Origin: Leclercia adecarboxylata | GTDB taxonomy: Bacteria > Pseudomonadota > Gammaproteobacteria > Enterobacterales > Enterobacteriaceae | Direction: 5' to 3' | Length of the DNA stretch: 64,000 nt | NCBI GenBank assembly: GCA_002360945.1 | Contig: DERO01000036.1 | Coordinates: 117,335-181,334 of the forward strand | In this document: one piece after another, positions 1 through 10,702 of the stretch | How the letters are laid out: each line of letters opens with the position of its first letter | How positions within the stretch are numbered: the stretch's first letter is position 1 | The notes under the pieces: model-generated | What the model saw: the letters and a program-made list of their open reading frames with translations, nothing else | The model's database searches: none | Told to the model about the DNA's origin: nothing | Position numbers and translations under genes: made by a program

Positions 1-1
1 G

Positions 2-616
2 TGGGAAGATACGCAGATCCGCCCTGCGCCGGACGTGGGTGCCGATGTGGTGCTGACCCCTTCCGTTGAACAGGCGAAGCTGGACTGGAACAAACCGTTC
101 CTGATGGTGCTGAACAGCCGCGCGCCGCATATTCCTTATGAGCGCAACATCCCGCAGGGCTTTGCCAAATTCTCTACCCCACGCCTGAGTGACGACGTGG
201 CGCAGAAGAAAAATGAGTACGATGATGCCGTGCGCCTGTACGATAAAGAGCTGGCCTCGGCGATCCGTACCGCGATGGCAAAATCTAAACTGCCGGTGCT
301 GGTGTTTATTACCTCGGATCACGGCGAACGCGTCGGTGATGGCGGGTTATTTGGCCACTCGATTGTCGAAATGCCGATTGCCCAGGTGCCGTTCCTCTAC
401 TTCAGTAACGATCCGGCGTATGCGATGAGCGCTATCAGCCCGCAGGTCCCGCTCAACCATTTCCAGATGGCGACGCTGATCAACAAGATGCTGGGGTATG
501 CGGTCAGTAATCCGAACCAGAAGGATGATAGCTACTACATCACCGGGGGGGATATTCGCGGCCTGTCGGAGCGCGTTACCTACCACCTGAACGAACTGCC
601 GGAAGCGGAACGTTAA
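2..616 (+). CDS. Phosphoethanolamine transferase-like protein (sulfatase fold), C-terminal part
   Basis: The reading frame is open from the window edge, so about 204 C-terminal residues are seen and the start lies upstream. The SDHGE motif near visible residue 105, followed by a GHS motif, is the metal-binding signature of the sulfatase/alkaline phosphatase superfamily. The SRAPHIPYE stretch resembles the HxPY segment of the EptA/EptC/CptA phosphoethanolamine transferases. Such enzymes move phosphoethanolamine from phosphatidylethanolamine to lipid A or LPS core on the periplasmic face of the inner membrane; the membrane half would be upstream. Lying just before waaA and waaE fits a role in LPS core decoration. 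The exact paralogue and acceptor cannot be decided from this fragment. A strong terminator follows. Confidence 0.7.
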   Translation, partial: WEDTQIRPAPDVGADVVLTPSVEQAKLDWNKPFLMVLNSRAPHIPYERNIPQGFAKFSTPRLSDDVAQKKNEYDDAVRLYDKELASAIRTAMAKSKLPVLVFITSDHGERVGDGGLFGHSIVEMPIAQVPFLYFSNDPAYAMSAISPQVPLNHFQMATLINKMLGYAVSNPNQKDDSYYITGGDIRGLSERVTYHLNELPEAER

Positions 617-629
617 GCAGAAATCATTA

Positions 630-656
630 AACGGGCATTGAATGCCCGTTTTTTTA
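630..656 (+). terminator. Rho-independent terminator after the phosphoethanolamine transferase gene
   Basis: The stem ACGGGCATT / AATGCCCGT is followed by a run of seven T. It lies 14 nt after the stop codon and separates this gene from waaA. Confidence 0.85.
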
Positions 657-770
657 TCTGCCAACGCATGTAACGCAGGCAAATGGCTGCGCAAAAGCGC
701 CAAAGGGATAGCTTTAAACGGCCTAAATGCTTAGAATTTGCCCGCCGAAACTGAAAAAACGGATAATCGC

Positions 771-2045
771 TTGGAATTGTTGTATACCGCTCTGCTCTAC
801 ATTATTCAGCCACTGGTGTGGCTACGACTGCTGCTACGTAGCCGTAAAGCGCCTGCCTACCGTAAACGCTGGGCTGAACGCTATGGGTTCTGCCGCAACA
901 AAGTTGCGCCGGACGGTATCCTGCTCCACTCCGTATCCGTGGGCGAAACGCTGGCGGCCATTCCGCTGGTCCGCGCCCTGCGCCACCGCTATCCGTCGCT
1001 GCCGATCACCGTTACCACCATGACGCCCACCGGTTCTGAGCGCGCCATGTCCGCCTTTGGCAAAGACGTCCATCACGTCTATCTGCCCTACGATTTACCC
1101 TGCGCCATGAACCGTTTCCTCAATACCGTGCGCCCTAAGCTGGTGATCGTGATGGAAACCGAACTGTGGCCAAATATGATTTCCGCCCTGCACAGCCGTA
1201 AAATTCCGCTGGTAGTGGCTAACGCCCGCCTGTCGGAACGCTCTGCGAAGGGGTACGGCAAACTGGGCAAATTTATGCGCCGCCTGCTGAGTAAAATCAC
1301 ACTGATCGCGGCCCAGAATGAAGAAGACGGCGCGCGATTCCTGTCGCTGGGCCTGAAGCGCAATCAGCTGGCGGTCACCGGCAGCCTGAAGTTTGATATT
1401 TCGGTTACTCCTGAACTGGCTGCCAGAGCGGTCACCCTGCGTCGCCAGTGGGCGCCGCGCCGTAAAGTGTGGATCGCCACCAGCACTCACGACGGTGAAG
1501 AAGAGATTATCCTCCAGGCGCATCGCCAGCTTCTGGAAAGCTTCCCGGATCTGCTGTTAATTCTGGTGCCGCGTCATCCTGAGCGTTTTAAAGACGCCCG
1601 TGACATGGTGCAGAAAGGCGGGTTCAGCTTCATTATGCGCAGCAGCGGTGAAATCCCCTCCTCCAGTACCCAGGTGGTGATTGGCGATACCATGGGCGAG
1701 CTGATGTTGCTGTACGGGATTGCCGATCTGGCCTTCGTCGGCGGCAGCCTCGTGGAGCGTGGCGGACACAACCCGCTGGAGCCGGCAGCCCACGCCATTC
1801 CTGTGCTAATGGGGCCGCATACCTTCAACTTCAAAGATATCTGCGCCAAACTGCAGCAGGCCGACGGGCTGATTACGGTCACCGATGCGAATTCCATCGT
1901 GAAGGAAGTGTCGACCCTGCTGACCGACGAAGACTATCGTCTGTGGTATGGCCGCCACGCTGTCGAAGTGCTGCATCAGAATCAGGGGGCCTTGACCCGC
2001 CTGCTGCAACTTCTGCAACCTTACCTGCCCGTGCGGAGCCATTAA
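771..2045 (+). CDS. waaA: 3-deoxy-D-manno-octulosonic acid (Kdo) transferase
   Basis: WaaA adds two Kdo sugars to lipid IVA at the cytoplasmic face of the inner membrane, the step that starts LPS core synthesis. The 424-residue product is almost collinear with E. coli WaaA (425 aa). An N-terminal membrane anchor (about residues 3-22) is followed by VSVGET with the catalytic Glu, ETELWPN, NARLS, TGSLKFD, PRHPERF and the nucleotide-sugar site [15 protein letters not shown]. The start is not ATG: TTG at 771 aligns with the E. coli start, while an in-frame TTG at 738 would add 11 unconserved residues. The stop overlaps the waaE start (TAATG), implying translational coupling. Confidence 0.95.
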   Translation: MELLYTALLYIIQPLVWLRLLLRSRKAPAYRKRWAERYGFCRNKVAPDGILLHSVSVGETLAAIPLVRALRHRYPSLPITVTTMTPTGSERAMSAFGKDVHHVYLPYDLPCAMNRFLNTVRPKLVIVMETELWPNMISALHSRKIPLVVANARLSERSAKGYGKLGKFMRRLLSKITLIAAQNEEDGARFLSLGLKRNQLAVTGSLKFDISVTPELAARAVTLRRQWAPRRKVWIATSTHDGEEEIILQAHRQLLESFPDLLLILVPRHPERFKDARDMVQKGGFSFIMRSSGEIPSSSTQVVIGDTMGELMLLYGIADLAFVGGSLVERGGHNPLEPAAHAIPVLMGPHTFNFKDICAKLQQADGLITVTDANSIVKEVSTLLTDEDYRLWYGRHAVEVLHQNQGALTRLLQLLQPYLPVRSH

Positions 2046-2815
2046 TGTCTGCGCGTCTGTCGGTTGTGATGATCGCCAAAAACGCCGCAGACCTGCTGCC
2101 GGATTGCCTCGCCTCCGTAGCCTGGGTCGATGAGATCGTCCTGCTCGATTCCGGCAGTACGGACGCCACGGTGGAGGTCGCCCGCGCGGCCGGGGTGCAG
2201 GTCTATATCAATACCGACTGGCAGGGCTATGGCACCCAGCGCCAGCGCGCGCAGCAGTTTGCCACCGGCGAGTATGTGTTGATGATCGACACCGACGAGC
2301 GCGTTACGCCAGAGCTGCAGCAGGCCATCCAGCGCGTGCTGGAAGCGCCTCAGCCCGACGCCGTCTACAGCATCGCCCGGCGCAACTACTTCCTGGGCCG
2401 CTTTATGCGTCACAGCGGCTGGTATCCCGATCGCGTGATGCGCCTGTACCCGCGTACGCGCTATCAGTACAACGATAACCTGGTGCATGAGTCGCTGGAC
2501 TGCGACGGCGCGCACGTCATTGCCCTCGACGGCGATCTGCTGCACCTCACCTGCCGTGATTTTGCCAGCTTCCAGCGCAAACAGCTTAACTACGCCACGG
2601 CCTGGGCGCAGGAACGTCATCAGCGCGGTAAGACCACTTCGCTGGCGGGTATCTTCAGCCACACCGCAGGGGCGTTCCTGAAGACGCTGGTGCTGCGTGG
2701 TGGCGTGCTGGACGGTAAACAGGGCTGGTTACTGGCGGTGGTTAACGCCCAGTATACTTTCAATAAATACACCGAGCTGTGGGCGCTGAACCGCGGCTAC
2801 TCAGAGAAAGCGTGA
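2045..2815 (+). CDS. waaE: LPS core beta-1,4-glucosyltransferase
   Basis: A family 2 glycosyltransferase of 256 aa. The N-terminal [13 protein letters not shown] and LLDSGSTD segments bind nucleotide sugar, and DTDE (about residues 82-85) is the DxD-type metal site. It closely resembles Klebsiella WaaE, which adds glucose beta-1,4 to heptose I of the inner core. E. coli lacks this gene between waaA and coaD, so it helps place the organism near Klebsiella/Enterobacter. The ATG overlaps the waaA stop by one base, and coaD follows after 3 nt, so the three genes probably form one transcript. Confidence 0.93.
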   Translation: MSARLSVVMIAKNAADLLPDCLASVAWVDEIVLLDSGSTDATVEVARAAGVQVYINTDWQGYGTQRQRAQQFATGEYVLMIDTDERVTPELQQAIQRVLEAPQPDAVYSIARRNYFLGRFMRHSGWYPDRVMRLYPRTRYQYNDNLVHESLDCDGAHVIALDGDLLHLTCRDFASFQRKQLNYATAWAQERHQRGKTTSLAGIFSHTAGAFLKTLVLRGGVLDGKQGWLLAVVNAQYTFNKYTELWALNRGYSEKA

Positions 2816-3298
<483 letters not shown>

Positions 3299-3306
3299 GT
3301 CTTTTT

Positions 3307-3333
3307 GCCCGGTGGCGCTGCGCTTACCGGGCC
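3307..3333. repeat. REP palindrome between coaD and mutM
   Basis: GCCCGGTGGCGCTGCGCTTA continues to CCGGGCC, the classic REP arms around a mismatch loop. It lies between convergent coaD and mutM and may act in 3'-end protection of both transcripts. Confidence 0.8.
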
Positions 3334-3343
3334 TGGAAATCCA

Positions 3344-4153
3344 TTATTTCTGGCACTGACGGCAGTAGAAGGTGGCGCGCTGAGCGTGCTTCGTGGCCAC
3401 AATCGGCGCACCGCAGACCCGGCATGGCTCATCCTTACGGCCATAGACCTGCAGCTCCTGAGCAAAGTAGCCCGGCTTACCGTCGCTCTGCAGGAAGTCC
3501 TTCAGTGTGGTTCCGCCCTGCTCAATCGACCGCAGTAGCACCGCTTTAATCACCCTCACCAGCAGCTCGCACTCTTGCGCAGAGAGCGAGGAGGCAAGGC
3601 GATCGGGATGGATCCCGGCGGCAAAGAGCGATTCACTGGCGTAGATGTTACCGACGCCGACCACCAGCTTGTTATCCATCAGCCAGGGTTTGATCGGGCT
3701 TTTCTTCTTCGCGCACTTCGCTTTCAGGTACTCAGCGTCAAAGTCATCCGAGAGCGGCTCCGGCCCCAGGTGCGCCAGCACGTTATGCCCTTCCAGCTCT
3801 TTGGTCCACAGCCAGGCGCCAAAGCGGCGGGGATCGGTATAGCGCAGCACTTTGCCGTTGCTCATTACCAGGTCGACGTGGTCGTGCTTTTCCGCTGGCA
3901 GCTCTTCGCTGAGGATACGTAAGCTCCCGGACATCCCCAGGTGGATGATGATCCAGCCATCCGGCAGCTCCAGCAGCAGGTACTTCGCACGGCGCTGTAC
4001 GCTGAGAACGGCTTTATCGCTCAGGGCATGGATCTCATCAGAAACCGGCCAGCGCAGACGACCGTTACGGACAACAGCGTGAAGAATAGTCGCACCGACC
4101 AGGTGAGGCTCAATGCCACGGCGGCTGGTCTCGACCTCTGGTAATTCAGGCAT
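3344..4153 (-). CDS. mutM: Formamidopyrimidine-DNA glycosylase (Fpg)
   Basis: Removes oxidised purines such as 8-oxoguanine and nicks the abasic site. The 269-residue protein starts MPELPEVE, so the catalytic N-terminal Pro and Glu are present after Met removal; this fixes the start at 4153 rather than at an in-frame ATG nine codons upstream. Other marks are the conserved Lys in [10 protein letters not shown], the helix-two-turn-helix VGNIYASE, and a C-terminal zinc finger with CRVCGA and CRQCQK. It follows rpmB and rpmG on the same strand, separated by a terminator that may be partly read through. Confidence 0.97.
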   Translation of the reverse strand: MPELPEVETSRRGIEPHLVGATILHAVVRNGRLRWPVSDEIHALSDKAVLSVQRRAKYLLLELPDGWIIIHLGMSGSLRILSEELPAEKHDHVDLVMSNGKVLRYTDPRRFGAWLWTKELEGHNVLAHLGPEPLSDDFDAEYLKAKCAKKKSPIKPWLMDNKLVVGVGNIYASESLFAAGIHPDRLASSLSAQECELLVRVIKAVLLRSIEQGGTTLKDFLQSDGKPGYFAQELQVYGRKDEPCRVCGAPIVATKHAQRATFYCRQCQK

Positions 4154-4178
4154 GGTTCCTCCGTTGGATGCAGAATGC

Positions 4179-4207
4179 AAAAAACCCCGCAGTTGCGGGG
4201 TTTTTCA
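4179..4207 (-). terminator. Rho-independent terminator after rpmG
   Basis: On the minus strand the stem ACCCCGCA / TGCGGGGT is followed by TTTTTT. It lies between the rpmG stop and the mutM start, so it should limit readthrough into mutM. The A run on the other side makes it potentially bidirectional. Confidence 0.85.
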
Positions 4208-4224
4208 GTACAAGGAGTCTAAAA

Positions 4225-4395
<171 letters not shown>

Positions 4396-4414
4396 TTATT
4401 TCCTCTTTAAGTAC

Positions 4415-4672
<258 letters not shown>

Positions 4673-4796
4673 TTAGCTCGAGCTTCGTATGGGGTATCGG
4701 CGCCTCGTCAGGCTTTACAGCCCAGTCATCGCAGTTCTAAGTGAACCATCGATTGCCAGGCCCAATTGCCAAACCCGAGATTCTCAAAGGTGGCGT

Positions 4797-4825
4797 AGTA
4801 TACGCTGACTCGAGGATGTGCTCAA
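4797..4825 (-). promoter_or_regulatory. Sigma-70 promoter for rpmB-rpmG(-mutM)
   Basis: On the minus strand TTGAGC (4825-4820) and TATACT (4802-4797) are spaced exactly 17 nt. It points at rpmB and lies between it and radC. Confidence 0.7.
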
Positions 4826-4867
4826 GTCCCGAACAGACAAAGATCCCGATGGATCGCGAGAAATGGC

Positions 4868-5533
4868 TTAAATCCATCCCCGTTCCGCAAACGAAACGTA
4901 CTCTCCGCGACCTATCACCAGATGATCAAGAACACGAATGTCCATGAATTGACAGCATTTCATGATGCGTGCGGTCACGTCTCTGTCGGCTTTGCTCGGT
5001 TCGGCGCGCCCTGAGGGGTGATTATGCGCGAGGATCACGCCAGCGGCATTCACTTTTATCGCTTCGCGCACAATTTCTCGTGGATGCACCTCCACATGGC
5101 TCAGTGTCCCCGAAAATAACCGGGAATGTTTCAGCACCCGGTTTTGATTATCAAGGAAAATCACCATAAAAATCTCTCGCTCCTCTTCCGCCAGCTGGCT
5201 ATGCACAAATTCCCGGGTCATCTCCGGGTTCTCCAGCGGGCTTTCTCGTCTTATTCCCGAGCAGTAGTAACGACGGGCCAGCTCCGCAATGCCCCTGAGC
5301 TGGGCGAAGGTTGCAATACCGATCCCGTCCACCCGCCTGAAGGCCGCCAGCTCGGCAGTCAGCAAGCCATGCAAAGAGCCGAAATGCTGCAACAGGTCTT
5401 TAGAAAGCGTGAAAACGCTTTTACTTCGCGTTCCGGTCCGCAGGAACAGCGCCAGCAACTCATCGTCCGTTAACGTCGTCGCGCCATCGACGAGCATTTT
5501 TTCCCGCGGTAACTGCGGGGATGATGTCTCCAT
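4868..5533 (-). CDS. radC: RadC family JAB/MPN domain protein
   Basis: At 221 aa it is the usual length of enterobacterial RadC. The N-terminal half has helix-hairpin-helix character ([13 protein letters not shown]). The C-terminal RadC domain carries the metal site HNHPSG with a downstream Asp (SKADRDVT) and ends [10 protein letters not shown] as in E. coli. The early DNA-repair assignment was later doubted and the function in vivo is unsettled. It is divergent from coaBC; the 171-nt gap holds the coaBC start region. Confidence 0.93.
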   Translation of the reverse strand: METSSPQLPREKMLVDGATTLTDDELLALFLRTGTRSKSVFTLSKDLLQHFGSLHGLLTAELAAFRRVDGIGIATFAQLRGIAELARRYYCSGIRRESPLENPEMTREFVHSQLAEEEREIFMVIFLDNQNRVLKHSRLFSGTLSHVEVHPREIVREAIKVNAAGVILAHNHPSGRAEPSKADRDVTARIMKCCQFMDIRVLDHLVIGRGEYVSFAERGWI

Positions 5534-5704
5534 ACTCTCTCCTCCTCCATCGTCAGGCTATGCTGCCACAGACCTGGACGCCTCACGATGGCGGATTTCT
5601 GGTCTTGCGTAACGCCTCGCAAAGTGGCGGATGGACAACATCCCGATGCATTTCGGATTGTGATAAAATGCCCCCCTCTCAGGTGAACCCAACAGGAAAG
5701 AATC

Positions 5705-6919
5705 ATGATGAGCCTGGCCGGTAAAAAAATCGTTCTCGGCGTCAGCGGCGGCATTGCAGCCTATAAAGCGCCGGAACTGGTGCGCCGTTTGCGCGAGCGC
5801 GGCGCGGACGTGCGGGTGGCAATAACCGAAGGGGGCAAAGCGTTCATTACGCCATTGAGCCTGCAGGCCGTTTCGGGCTATCCGGTGTCGGACAGCCTGC
5901 TCGATCCGGCGGCAGAAGCCGCGATGGGTCATATCGAGCTGGGTAAGTGGGCAGATTTAGTCATTCTTGCCCCGGCCACTGCCGATCTCATCGCCCGCGT
6001 GGCAGCCGGCATGGCCAACGACCTGGTGTCCACTATCTGCCTCGCTACCCCGGCACCGGTCGCCGTGGTGCCTGCCATGAACCAGCAGATGTACCGCAAC
6101 GCGGCCACCCAGCACAACCTTGAAACGCTGGCCTCCCGCGGCCTGCTGATCTGGGGGCCGGACAGCGGCAGCCAGGCCTGTGGCGATATCGGTCCGGGCC
6201 GCATGCTGGATCCGCTGGCGATTGTGGATCTGGCCGCCAGCCATTTTTCACCTGTCAACGATCTGCAACATCTCAACATCATGATTACCGCGGGTCCGAC
6301 GCGTGAGCCTTTGGATCCGGTGCGCTATATCACCAACCAAAGCTCCGGCAAGATGGGCTTTGCCATTGCCGCCGCCGCCGCGCAGCGCGGTGCCCGGGTC
6401 ACGCTGGTCAGCGGCCCGGTGTCTCTGCCGACGCCGCCGCGGGTGCAGCGCATTGACGTAACGACCGCGCTGGAGATGGAAGCAGCCGTTCAGGCGCAGG
6501 CGCAACAGCAGCAGATTTTTATTGGCTGCGCCGCCGTGGCAGACTACCGTGCAGCGGCCGTCGCGGATGAGAAAATTAAAAAGCAAGGCGATGAAATCAC
6601 GATAAAAATGGTGAAAAACCCGGATATCGTTGCCGGTGTCGCCGCGCTAAAAGATCGTCGGCCATACGTTGTTGGGTTTGCCGCTGAAACGAATAATGTG
6701 GAAGAATATGCCCGGCAAAAACGTACCCGCAAAAACCTCGATTTGATTTGCGCGAACGACGTATCGCTGGCCACCCAAGGATTTAACAGCGACAGCAACG
6801 CACTGCACCTATTCTGGCAGGATGGAGATAAAGTCTTACCGCTTGAGCGCAAGGAACTCCTGGGCCAACTATTACTGGACGAGATCGTTACCCGTTATGA
6901 TGAAAAAAATCGACGTTAA
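5705..6919 (+). CDS. coaBC: Bifunctional phosphopantothenoylcysteine decarboxylase / phosphopantothenate-cysteine ligase
   Basis: Makes 4'-phosphopantetheine from 4'-phosphopantothenate in two steps. The N-terminal CoaC flavoprotein domain (about residues 1-190) has [20 protein letters not shown] and the active-site Cys in [12 protein letters not shown]. The C-terminal CoaB domain begins near [18 protein letters not shown] and includes the nucleotide-binding SSGKMG and KIKKQG segments. The protein is 404 aa from the first of two tandem ATG codons. Its 3' end overlaps dut by 23 nt in another frame, the conserved coaBC-dut arrangement. Confidence 0.96.
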   Translation: MMSLAGKKIVLGVSGGIAAYKAPELVRRLRERGADVRVAITEGGKAFITPLSLQAVSGYPVSDSLLDPAAEAAMGHIELGKWADLVILAPATADLIARVAAGMANDLVSTICLATPAPVAVVPAMNQQMYRNAATQHNLETLASRGLLIWGPDSGSQACGDIGPGRMLDPLAIVDLAASHFSPVNDLQHLNIMITAGPTREPLDPVRYITNQSSGKMGFAIAAAAAQRGARVTLVSGPVSLPTPPRVQRIDVTTALEMEAAVQAQAQQQQIFIGCAAVADYRAAAVADEKIKKQGDEITIKMVKNPDIVAGVAALKDRRPYVVGFAAETNNVEEYARQKRTRKNLDLICANDVSLATQGFNSDSNALHLFWQDGDKVLPLERKELLGQLLLDEIVTRYDEKNRR

Positions 6920-7355
6920 GATTCTGGACCCGCGTGTTGGTCAGGAATTCCCGCTGCCGACCTATGCCACTTCCGGCTCTGCTGGTCTTGATCTGCGCGC
7001 CTGCCTCGACGCCGCCGTAGAGCTGGCACCGGGCGCCACCACGCTGCTGCCAACCGGTCTTGCCATCCACATTGCCGATGCCTCTCTGGCAGCGGTGATC
7101 CTGCCGCGTTCTGGTCTGGGCCATAAGCATGGTATCGTGCTGGGCAACCTGGTAGGCCTGATCGATTCTGACTATCAGGGTCAGCTGATGGTCTCCGTCT
7201 GGAACCGTGGCCAGGACAGCTTCACCATTCAACCGGGTGAGCGTGTCGCTCAGATGGTATTCGTTCCGGTGGTACAGGCTGAATTTAATCTGGTAGAAGA
7301 CTTCGACGCCACCGATCGCGGCGAAGGCGGCTTCGGCCATTCCGGGCGTAAATAA
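6897..7355 (+). CDS. dut: dUTP diphosphatase
   Basis: Hydrolyses dUTP to dUMP and PPi, keeping uracil out of DNA and feeding thymidylate synthesis. All five trimeric dUTPase motifs are visible: [31 protein letters not shown] and the C-terminal DRGEGGFG arm. Tandem ATGs at 6897 and 6900 give 152 or 151 aa, both within coaBC, so translation is probably coupled. Confidence 0.97.
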   Translation: MMKKIDVKILDPRVGQEFPLPTYATSGSAGLDLRACLDAAVELAPGATTLLPTGLAIHIADASLAAVILPRSGLGHKHGIVLGNLVGLIDSDYQGQLMVSVWNRGQDSFTIQPGERVAQMVFVPVVQAEFNLVEDFDATDRGEGGFGHSGRK

Positions 7356-7397
7356 ACCCGGCTAAACGCATCCCACAATCTAATAACGTATTAACAA

Positions 7398-7419
7398 ACC
7401 GCAAACGTCTGTTTGCGGT
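7398..7419 (+). other. Stem-loop between dut and slmA
   Basis: ACCGCAAAC, the loop GTCT, then GTTTGCGGT form a perfect 9-bp stem. There is no following T run, so it is more likely an mRNA end-stabilising or attenuating hairpin than a full terminator. Confidence 0.5.
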
Positions 7420-7472
7420 CGTTGTGTGGATGTCAGCCTGACAAGTGATTATTTTCAGGGGTATTTTGCAAC

Positions 7473-8069
7473 ATGGCAGAAAAACAAACTGCGAAAAGGA
7501 ATCGTCGCGAAGAAATACTTCAATCTCTGGCTCTGATGCTTGAATCCAGCGATGGCAGTCAACGCATCACCACCGCAAAACTGGCCGCCTCTGTGGGCGT
7601 GTCGGAAGCGGCGCTGTACCGTCATTTCCCCAGCAAAACGCGGATGTTCGACAGCCTGATCGAGTTTATCGAAGACAGCCTGATCACCCGTATCAACCTG
7701 ATTCTGAAGGATGAAAAAGACACCACCGCACGGCTGCGTCTGATTGTTCAGCTGATCCTCGGTTTCGGCGAGCGCAATCCGGGTTTAACCCGTATTCTGA
7801 CCGGCCACGCGCTGATGTTTGAACAGGACAGGCTGCAGGGGCGCATTAACCAGCTGTTTGAGCGTATTGAAGCGCAGCTGCGCCAGGTATTGCGCGAAAA
7901 GAAGATGCGTGAAGGCGAGGGTTACAGCATTGATGAATCGCTGCTTGCCGGGCAGGTGCTGGCCTTCTGTGAAGGGATGCTCTCCCGCTTCGTGCGCAGC
8001 GAATTCAAATATCGCCCAACGGACGATTTTGACGCCCGCTGGCCGTTAGTGGCGGCTCAGCTGCAATAA
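7473..8069 (+). CDS. slmA: Nucleoid occlusion factor SlmA
   Basis: A TetR-fold protein of 198 aa, the exact family length. It binds chromosomal SBS sites and blocks FtsZ ring assembly over the nucleoid. The N-terminal helix-turn-helix (about residues 28-52, [20 protein letters not shown]) and the C-terminal dimer domain are nearly identical to E. coli SlmA. It sits between dut and pyrE as in E. coli, and a REP palindrome separates it from convergent pyrE. Confidence 0.97.
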   Translation: MAEKQTAKRNRREEILQSLALMLESSDGSQRITTAKLAASVGVSEAALYRHFPSKTRMFDSLIEFIEDSLITRINLILKDEKDTTARLRLIVQLILGFGERNPGLTRILTGHALMFEQDRLQGRINQLFERIEAQLRQVLREKKMREGEGYSIDESLLAGQVLAFCEGMLSRFVRSEFKYRPTDDFDARWPLVAAQLQ

Positions 8070-8077
8070 CCTTGTAA

Positions 8078-8103
8078 GCCCGGTAAGCGCAGCGCCACCG
8101 GGC
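8078..8103. repeat. REP palindrome between slmA and pyrE
   Basis: GCCCGGTAAGCGCAGCGCCA then CCGGGC, the inverse orientation of the copy after coaD. It fills the gap between convergent genes. Confidence 0.8.
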
Positions 8104-8110
8104 AATTCAT

Positions 8111-8752
8111 TTACACGCCAAACTCTTCGCGATACGCACGCACCGCCGCCAGGCTCCCGGCCATCTCCGGCTTCTCTTCCAGATACGTAATCAGCTCTTT
8201 CAGGGTGATGATCGATGTCACTTTGCAGCTGTAGTCGCGCTCCACTTCCTGAATGGCAGAGATCTCGCCACGGCCGCGCTCCTGACGGTCCAGGGAGATC
8301 AGCACGCCCGCCAGCGTGGCGTTGTTAGCCTGAATAATCTCCATCGATTCACGAATGGCGGTGCCTGCGGTGATTACATCGTCCACCAGCATCACGCGAC
8401 CCTGCAGCGCGCTGCCGACCAGATTACCGCCTTCGCCGTGGGTTTTGGCCTCTTTACGGTTAAAACAGTACGGCACGTCGCGATCGTGATGCTCCGCCAG
8501 CGCCACGGCGGTGGTGGTGGCAATCGGAATACCTTTGTACGCCGGGCCAAACAGCAGGTCGAATTCGATCCCGGAGTCCACCAGCGCTTCGGCATAGAAG
8601 CGGCCTAACAGTGCCAGATCGCGCCCGGTATTAAACAGCCCGGCGTTAAAGAAATAGGGGCTCTTGCGCCCGGATTTCAGCGTAAATTCGCCAAACTTAA
8701 GTACCTGCTTGCTAAGCGCAAACTCAATAAACTGGCGCTGATAGGGTTTCAT
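8111..8752 (-). CDS. pyrE: Orotate phosphoribosyltransferase
   Basis: Converts orotate plus PRPP to OMP in pyrimidine synthesis. The protein is 213 aa from [16 protein letters not shown], nearly identical to E. coli; an in-frame ATG five codons upstream is rejected on that basis. The PRPP loop [13 protein letters not shown] and the [13 protein letters not shown] catalytic loop are clear. It lies downstream of rph with an attenuator hairpin between, where rph translation acts as the pyrimidine-sensing leader. Confidence 0.98.
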   Translation of the reverse strand: MKPYQRQFIEFALSKQVLKFGEFTLKSGRKSPYFFNAGLFNTGRDLALLGRFYAEALVDSGIEFDLLFGPAYKGIPIATTTAVALAEHHDRDVPYCFNRKEAKTHGEGGNLVGSALQGRVMLVDDVITAGTAIRESMEIIQANNATLAGVLISLDRQERGRGEISAIQEVERDYSCKVTSIITLKELITYLEEKPEMAGSLAAVRAYREEFGV

Positions 8753-8790
8753 GGGTTTACTCCTCATCTGACTTTTGCTTTTCTACGGAC

Positions 8791-8818
8791 AAAAAAAAGG
8801 CGACTCATCAGTCGCCTT
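8791..8818 (-). terminator. rph-pyrE intercistronic attenuator
   Basis: On the minus strand the stem AAGGCGACTG / AGTCGCCTT is followed by eight T. In E. coli this hairpin ends transcription when UTP is plentiful and the ribosome lags behind polymerase; the same geometry is kept here, 5 nt after the rph stop. Confidence 0.88.
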
Positions 8819-8823
8819 TAAAA

Positions 8824-9540
8824 TTAATTTTCTAACGCCGCCTTCTGCGTCGTTACGATAGATTCGATTCCCTCTCGGGCTAACGCCAACAGCGCCAGAA
8901 GCTCTTCATGGGTGAACGGCTCACCTTCAGCCGTGCCCTGCACCTCAATGATACGACCGTCTTCGGTCATCACCACGTTCATGTCGGTCTCGGCCGCAGA
9001 GTCTTCAACGTACTCCAGATCGCACAGCGCTTCGCCCTTGACGATCCCAACAGATACCGCCGCAACCATGCCTTTCAGCGGGTTAGCTTTCAGCTTACCG
9101 GCCGCGACCAGTTTGTTAAGGGCATCGGCCAGCGCCACGCAGGCACCGGTAATGGAGGCAGTACGGGTGCCACCGTCAGCCTGGATAACATCGCAGTCCA
9201 GGGTGATGGTGAATTCGCCCAGCGTTTTCAGATCCACCGCCGCGCGCAGCGCACGGGCGATCAGACGCTGGATTTCCATAGTGCGGCCGCCCTGTTTACC
9301 CTTCGCCGCTTCGCGGGCATTACGGGTGTGGGTGGAGCGTGGCAGCATGCCGTATTCGGCAGTGATCCAGCCCTGACCCTGGCCTTTCAGGAAGCGCGGC
9401 ACGCCCTCTTCGATGGAGGCGGTGCACAGCACTTTGGTGTCACCAAATTCAACAAGCACAGAGCCTTCAGCGTGTTTTGTATAGTTACGGGTCAGGGTGA
9501 CGGGGCGCACCTGATTGGCGCTACGACCTGATGGACGCAT
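8824..9540 (-). CDS. rph: Ribonuclease PH
   Basis: A 3'-5' phosphorolytic exoribonuclease that trims tRNA 3' ends and structured RNAs. The protein is 238 aa from [19 protein letters not shown], the full family length, with no frameshift, unlike the truncated rph of E. coli K-12. Conserved features include [39 protein letters not shown] with the phosphate-binding Arg, and [17 protein letters not shown]. Translation up to the attenuator should give normal pyrE expression. It is divergent from yicC. Confidence 0.97.
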   Translation of the reverse strand: MRPSGRSANQVRPVTLTRNYTKHAEGSVLVEFGDTKVLCTASIEEGVPRFLKGQGQGWITAEYGMLPRSTHTRNAREAAKGKQGGRTMEIQRLIARALRAAVDLKTLGEFTITLDCDVIQADGGTRTASITGACVALADALNKLVAAGKLKANPLKGMVAAVSVGIVKGEALCDLEYVEDSAAETDMNVVMTEDGRIIEVQGTAEGEPFTHEELLALLALAREGIESIVTTQKAALEN

Positions 9541-9665
9541 GATGATATCTCCGGCTTGAAACGAATGTGGCTGCGCATTATACGGATTAAACGCGCTTAT
9601 TCCTATCCTGAGAAAGCCCCGAAAGCTATAATCCCCCCATCTCTCCTTCAAAAACGGAAATGTCT

Positions 9666-10529
9666 ATGATCCGCAGTATGACCGCCTACGCCCGCCGTGA
9701 AATCAAGGGTAGCTGGGGCAGCGCTACCTGGGAAATGCGCTCGGTAAACCAACGCTATCTTGAAACCTATTTCCGTATGCCGGAGCAGTTCCGCAGTCTT
9801 GAGCCCGTGGTTCGTGAGCGTATCCGTGCTCGCCTGACGCGCGGAAAGATTGAATGCAACCTGCGTTTTGAGCCTGATGCGAGTGCGCAAGGGGAGCTGA
9901 TTCTTAACGAAAAACTGGCTAAACAGTTGGTGAACGCCGCTAACTGGGTCAAGATGCAGAGCGACGAAGGCGAAATCAACCCGGTTGATATTCTGCGCTG
10001 GCCTGGTGTGATGGCGGCTGGCGAACAGGATCTGGATGCAATCGCCGCTGAGATCCTGGCTGCGCTGGACGGTACGCTGGACGATTTTATTGTGGCCCGT
10101 GAAACCGAAGGTCAGGCGCTGAAAGCGCTGATCGAGCAGCGTCTGGAAGGCGTGAGCGGCGAAGTGGTAAAAGTCCGTTCCCATATGCCGGAAATCCTGC
10201 AGTGGCAGCGCGAACGTCTGGTCGCCAAACTGGAAGATGCCGAAGTTCAGCTGGAGAATAACCGTCTCGAGCAGGAGCTGGTGCTGATGGCCCAGCGTAT
10301 CGACGTTTCCGAAGAGCTGGACCGTCTGGAAGCGCACGTTAAAGAGACCTACAACATTCTGAAGAAGAAAGAGGCCGTGGGCCGCCGCCTCGACTTTATG
10401 ATGCAGGAGTTCAACCGCGAGTCGAACACCCTGGCGTCGAAATCGATCAACGCCGACGTCACTAATTCTGCGATTGAACTGAAGGTGCTGATTGAACAAA
10501 TGCGCGAGCAGATCCAGAACATTGAATAA
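9666..10529 (+). CDS. yicC: YicC family endoribonuclease
   Basis: The protein is 287 aa from MIRSMTAYARREIKG, the E. coli YicC length; an in-frame ATG two codons earlier is also possible. The YicC N-terminal domain is followed by the DUF1732 C-terminal domain ending KVLIEQMREQIQNIE. E. coli YicC has been reported to act as an endoribonuclease affecting the small RNA RyhB; the rest of its biology is unclear. It is divergent from rph and ends in a clear terminator. Confidence 0.93.
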   Translation: MIRSMTAYARREIKGSWGSATWEMRSVNQRYLETYFRMPEQFRSLEPVVRERIRARLTRGKIECNLRFEPDASAQGELILNEKLAKQLVNAANWVKMQSDEGEINPVDILRWPGVMAAGEQDLDAIAAEILAALDGTLDDFIVARETEGQALKALIEQRLEGVSGEVVKVRSHMPEILQWQRERLVAKLEDAEVQLENNRLEQELVLMAQRIDVSEELDRLEAHVKETYNILKKKEAVGRRLDFMMQEFNRESNTLASKSINADVTNSAIELKVLIEQMREQIQNIE

Positions 10530-10554
10530 GCCATAACGGCGTTACTTTGTTATT

Positions 10555-10583
10555 AATGGTCCCGCTAAGGGACCATTTTTATT
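10555..10583 (+). terminator. Rho-independent terminator after yicC
   Basis: AATGGTCCC, the loop GCTAA, GGGACCATT then TTT form a 9-bp stem with a T tail, 26 nt after the yicC stop. Confidence 0.85.
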
Positions 10584-10702
10584 TAATTGCCATAAGAATT
10601 TACTGTCTGCTTTCGGCGCATCAGAACATAAGCAGTCTTTTCCTGATTTTGATAGAATGCAGGCCGCATTCCTTATTCTGATCGTTCTTTTCAGGAAACT
10701 TA

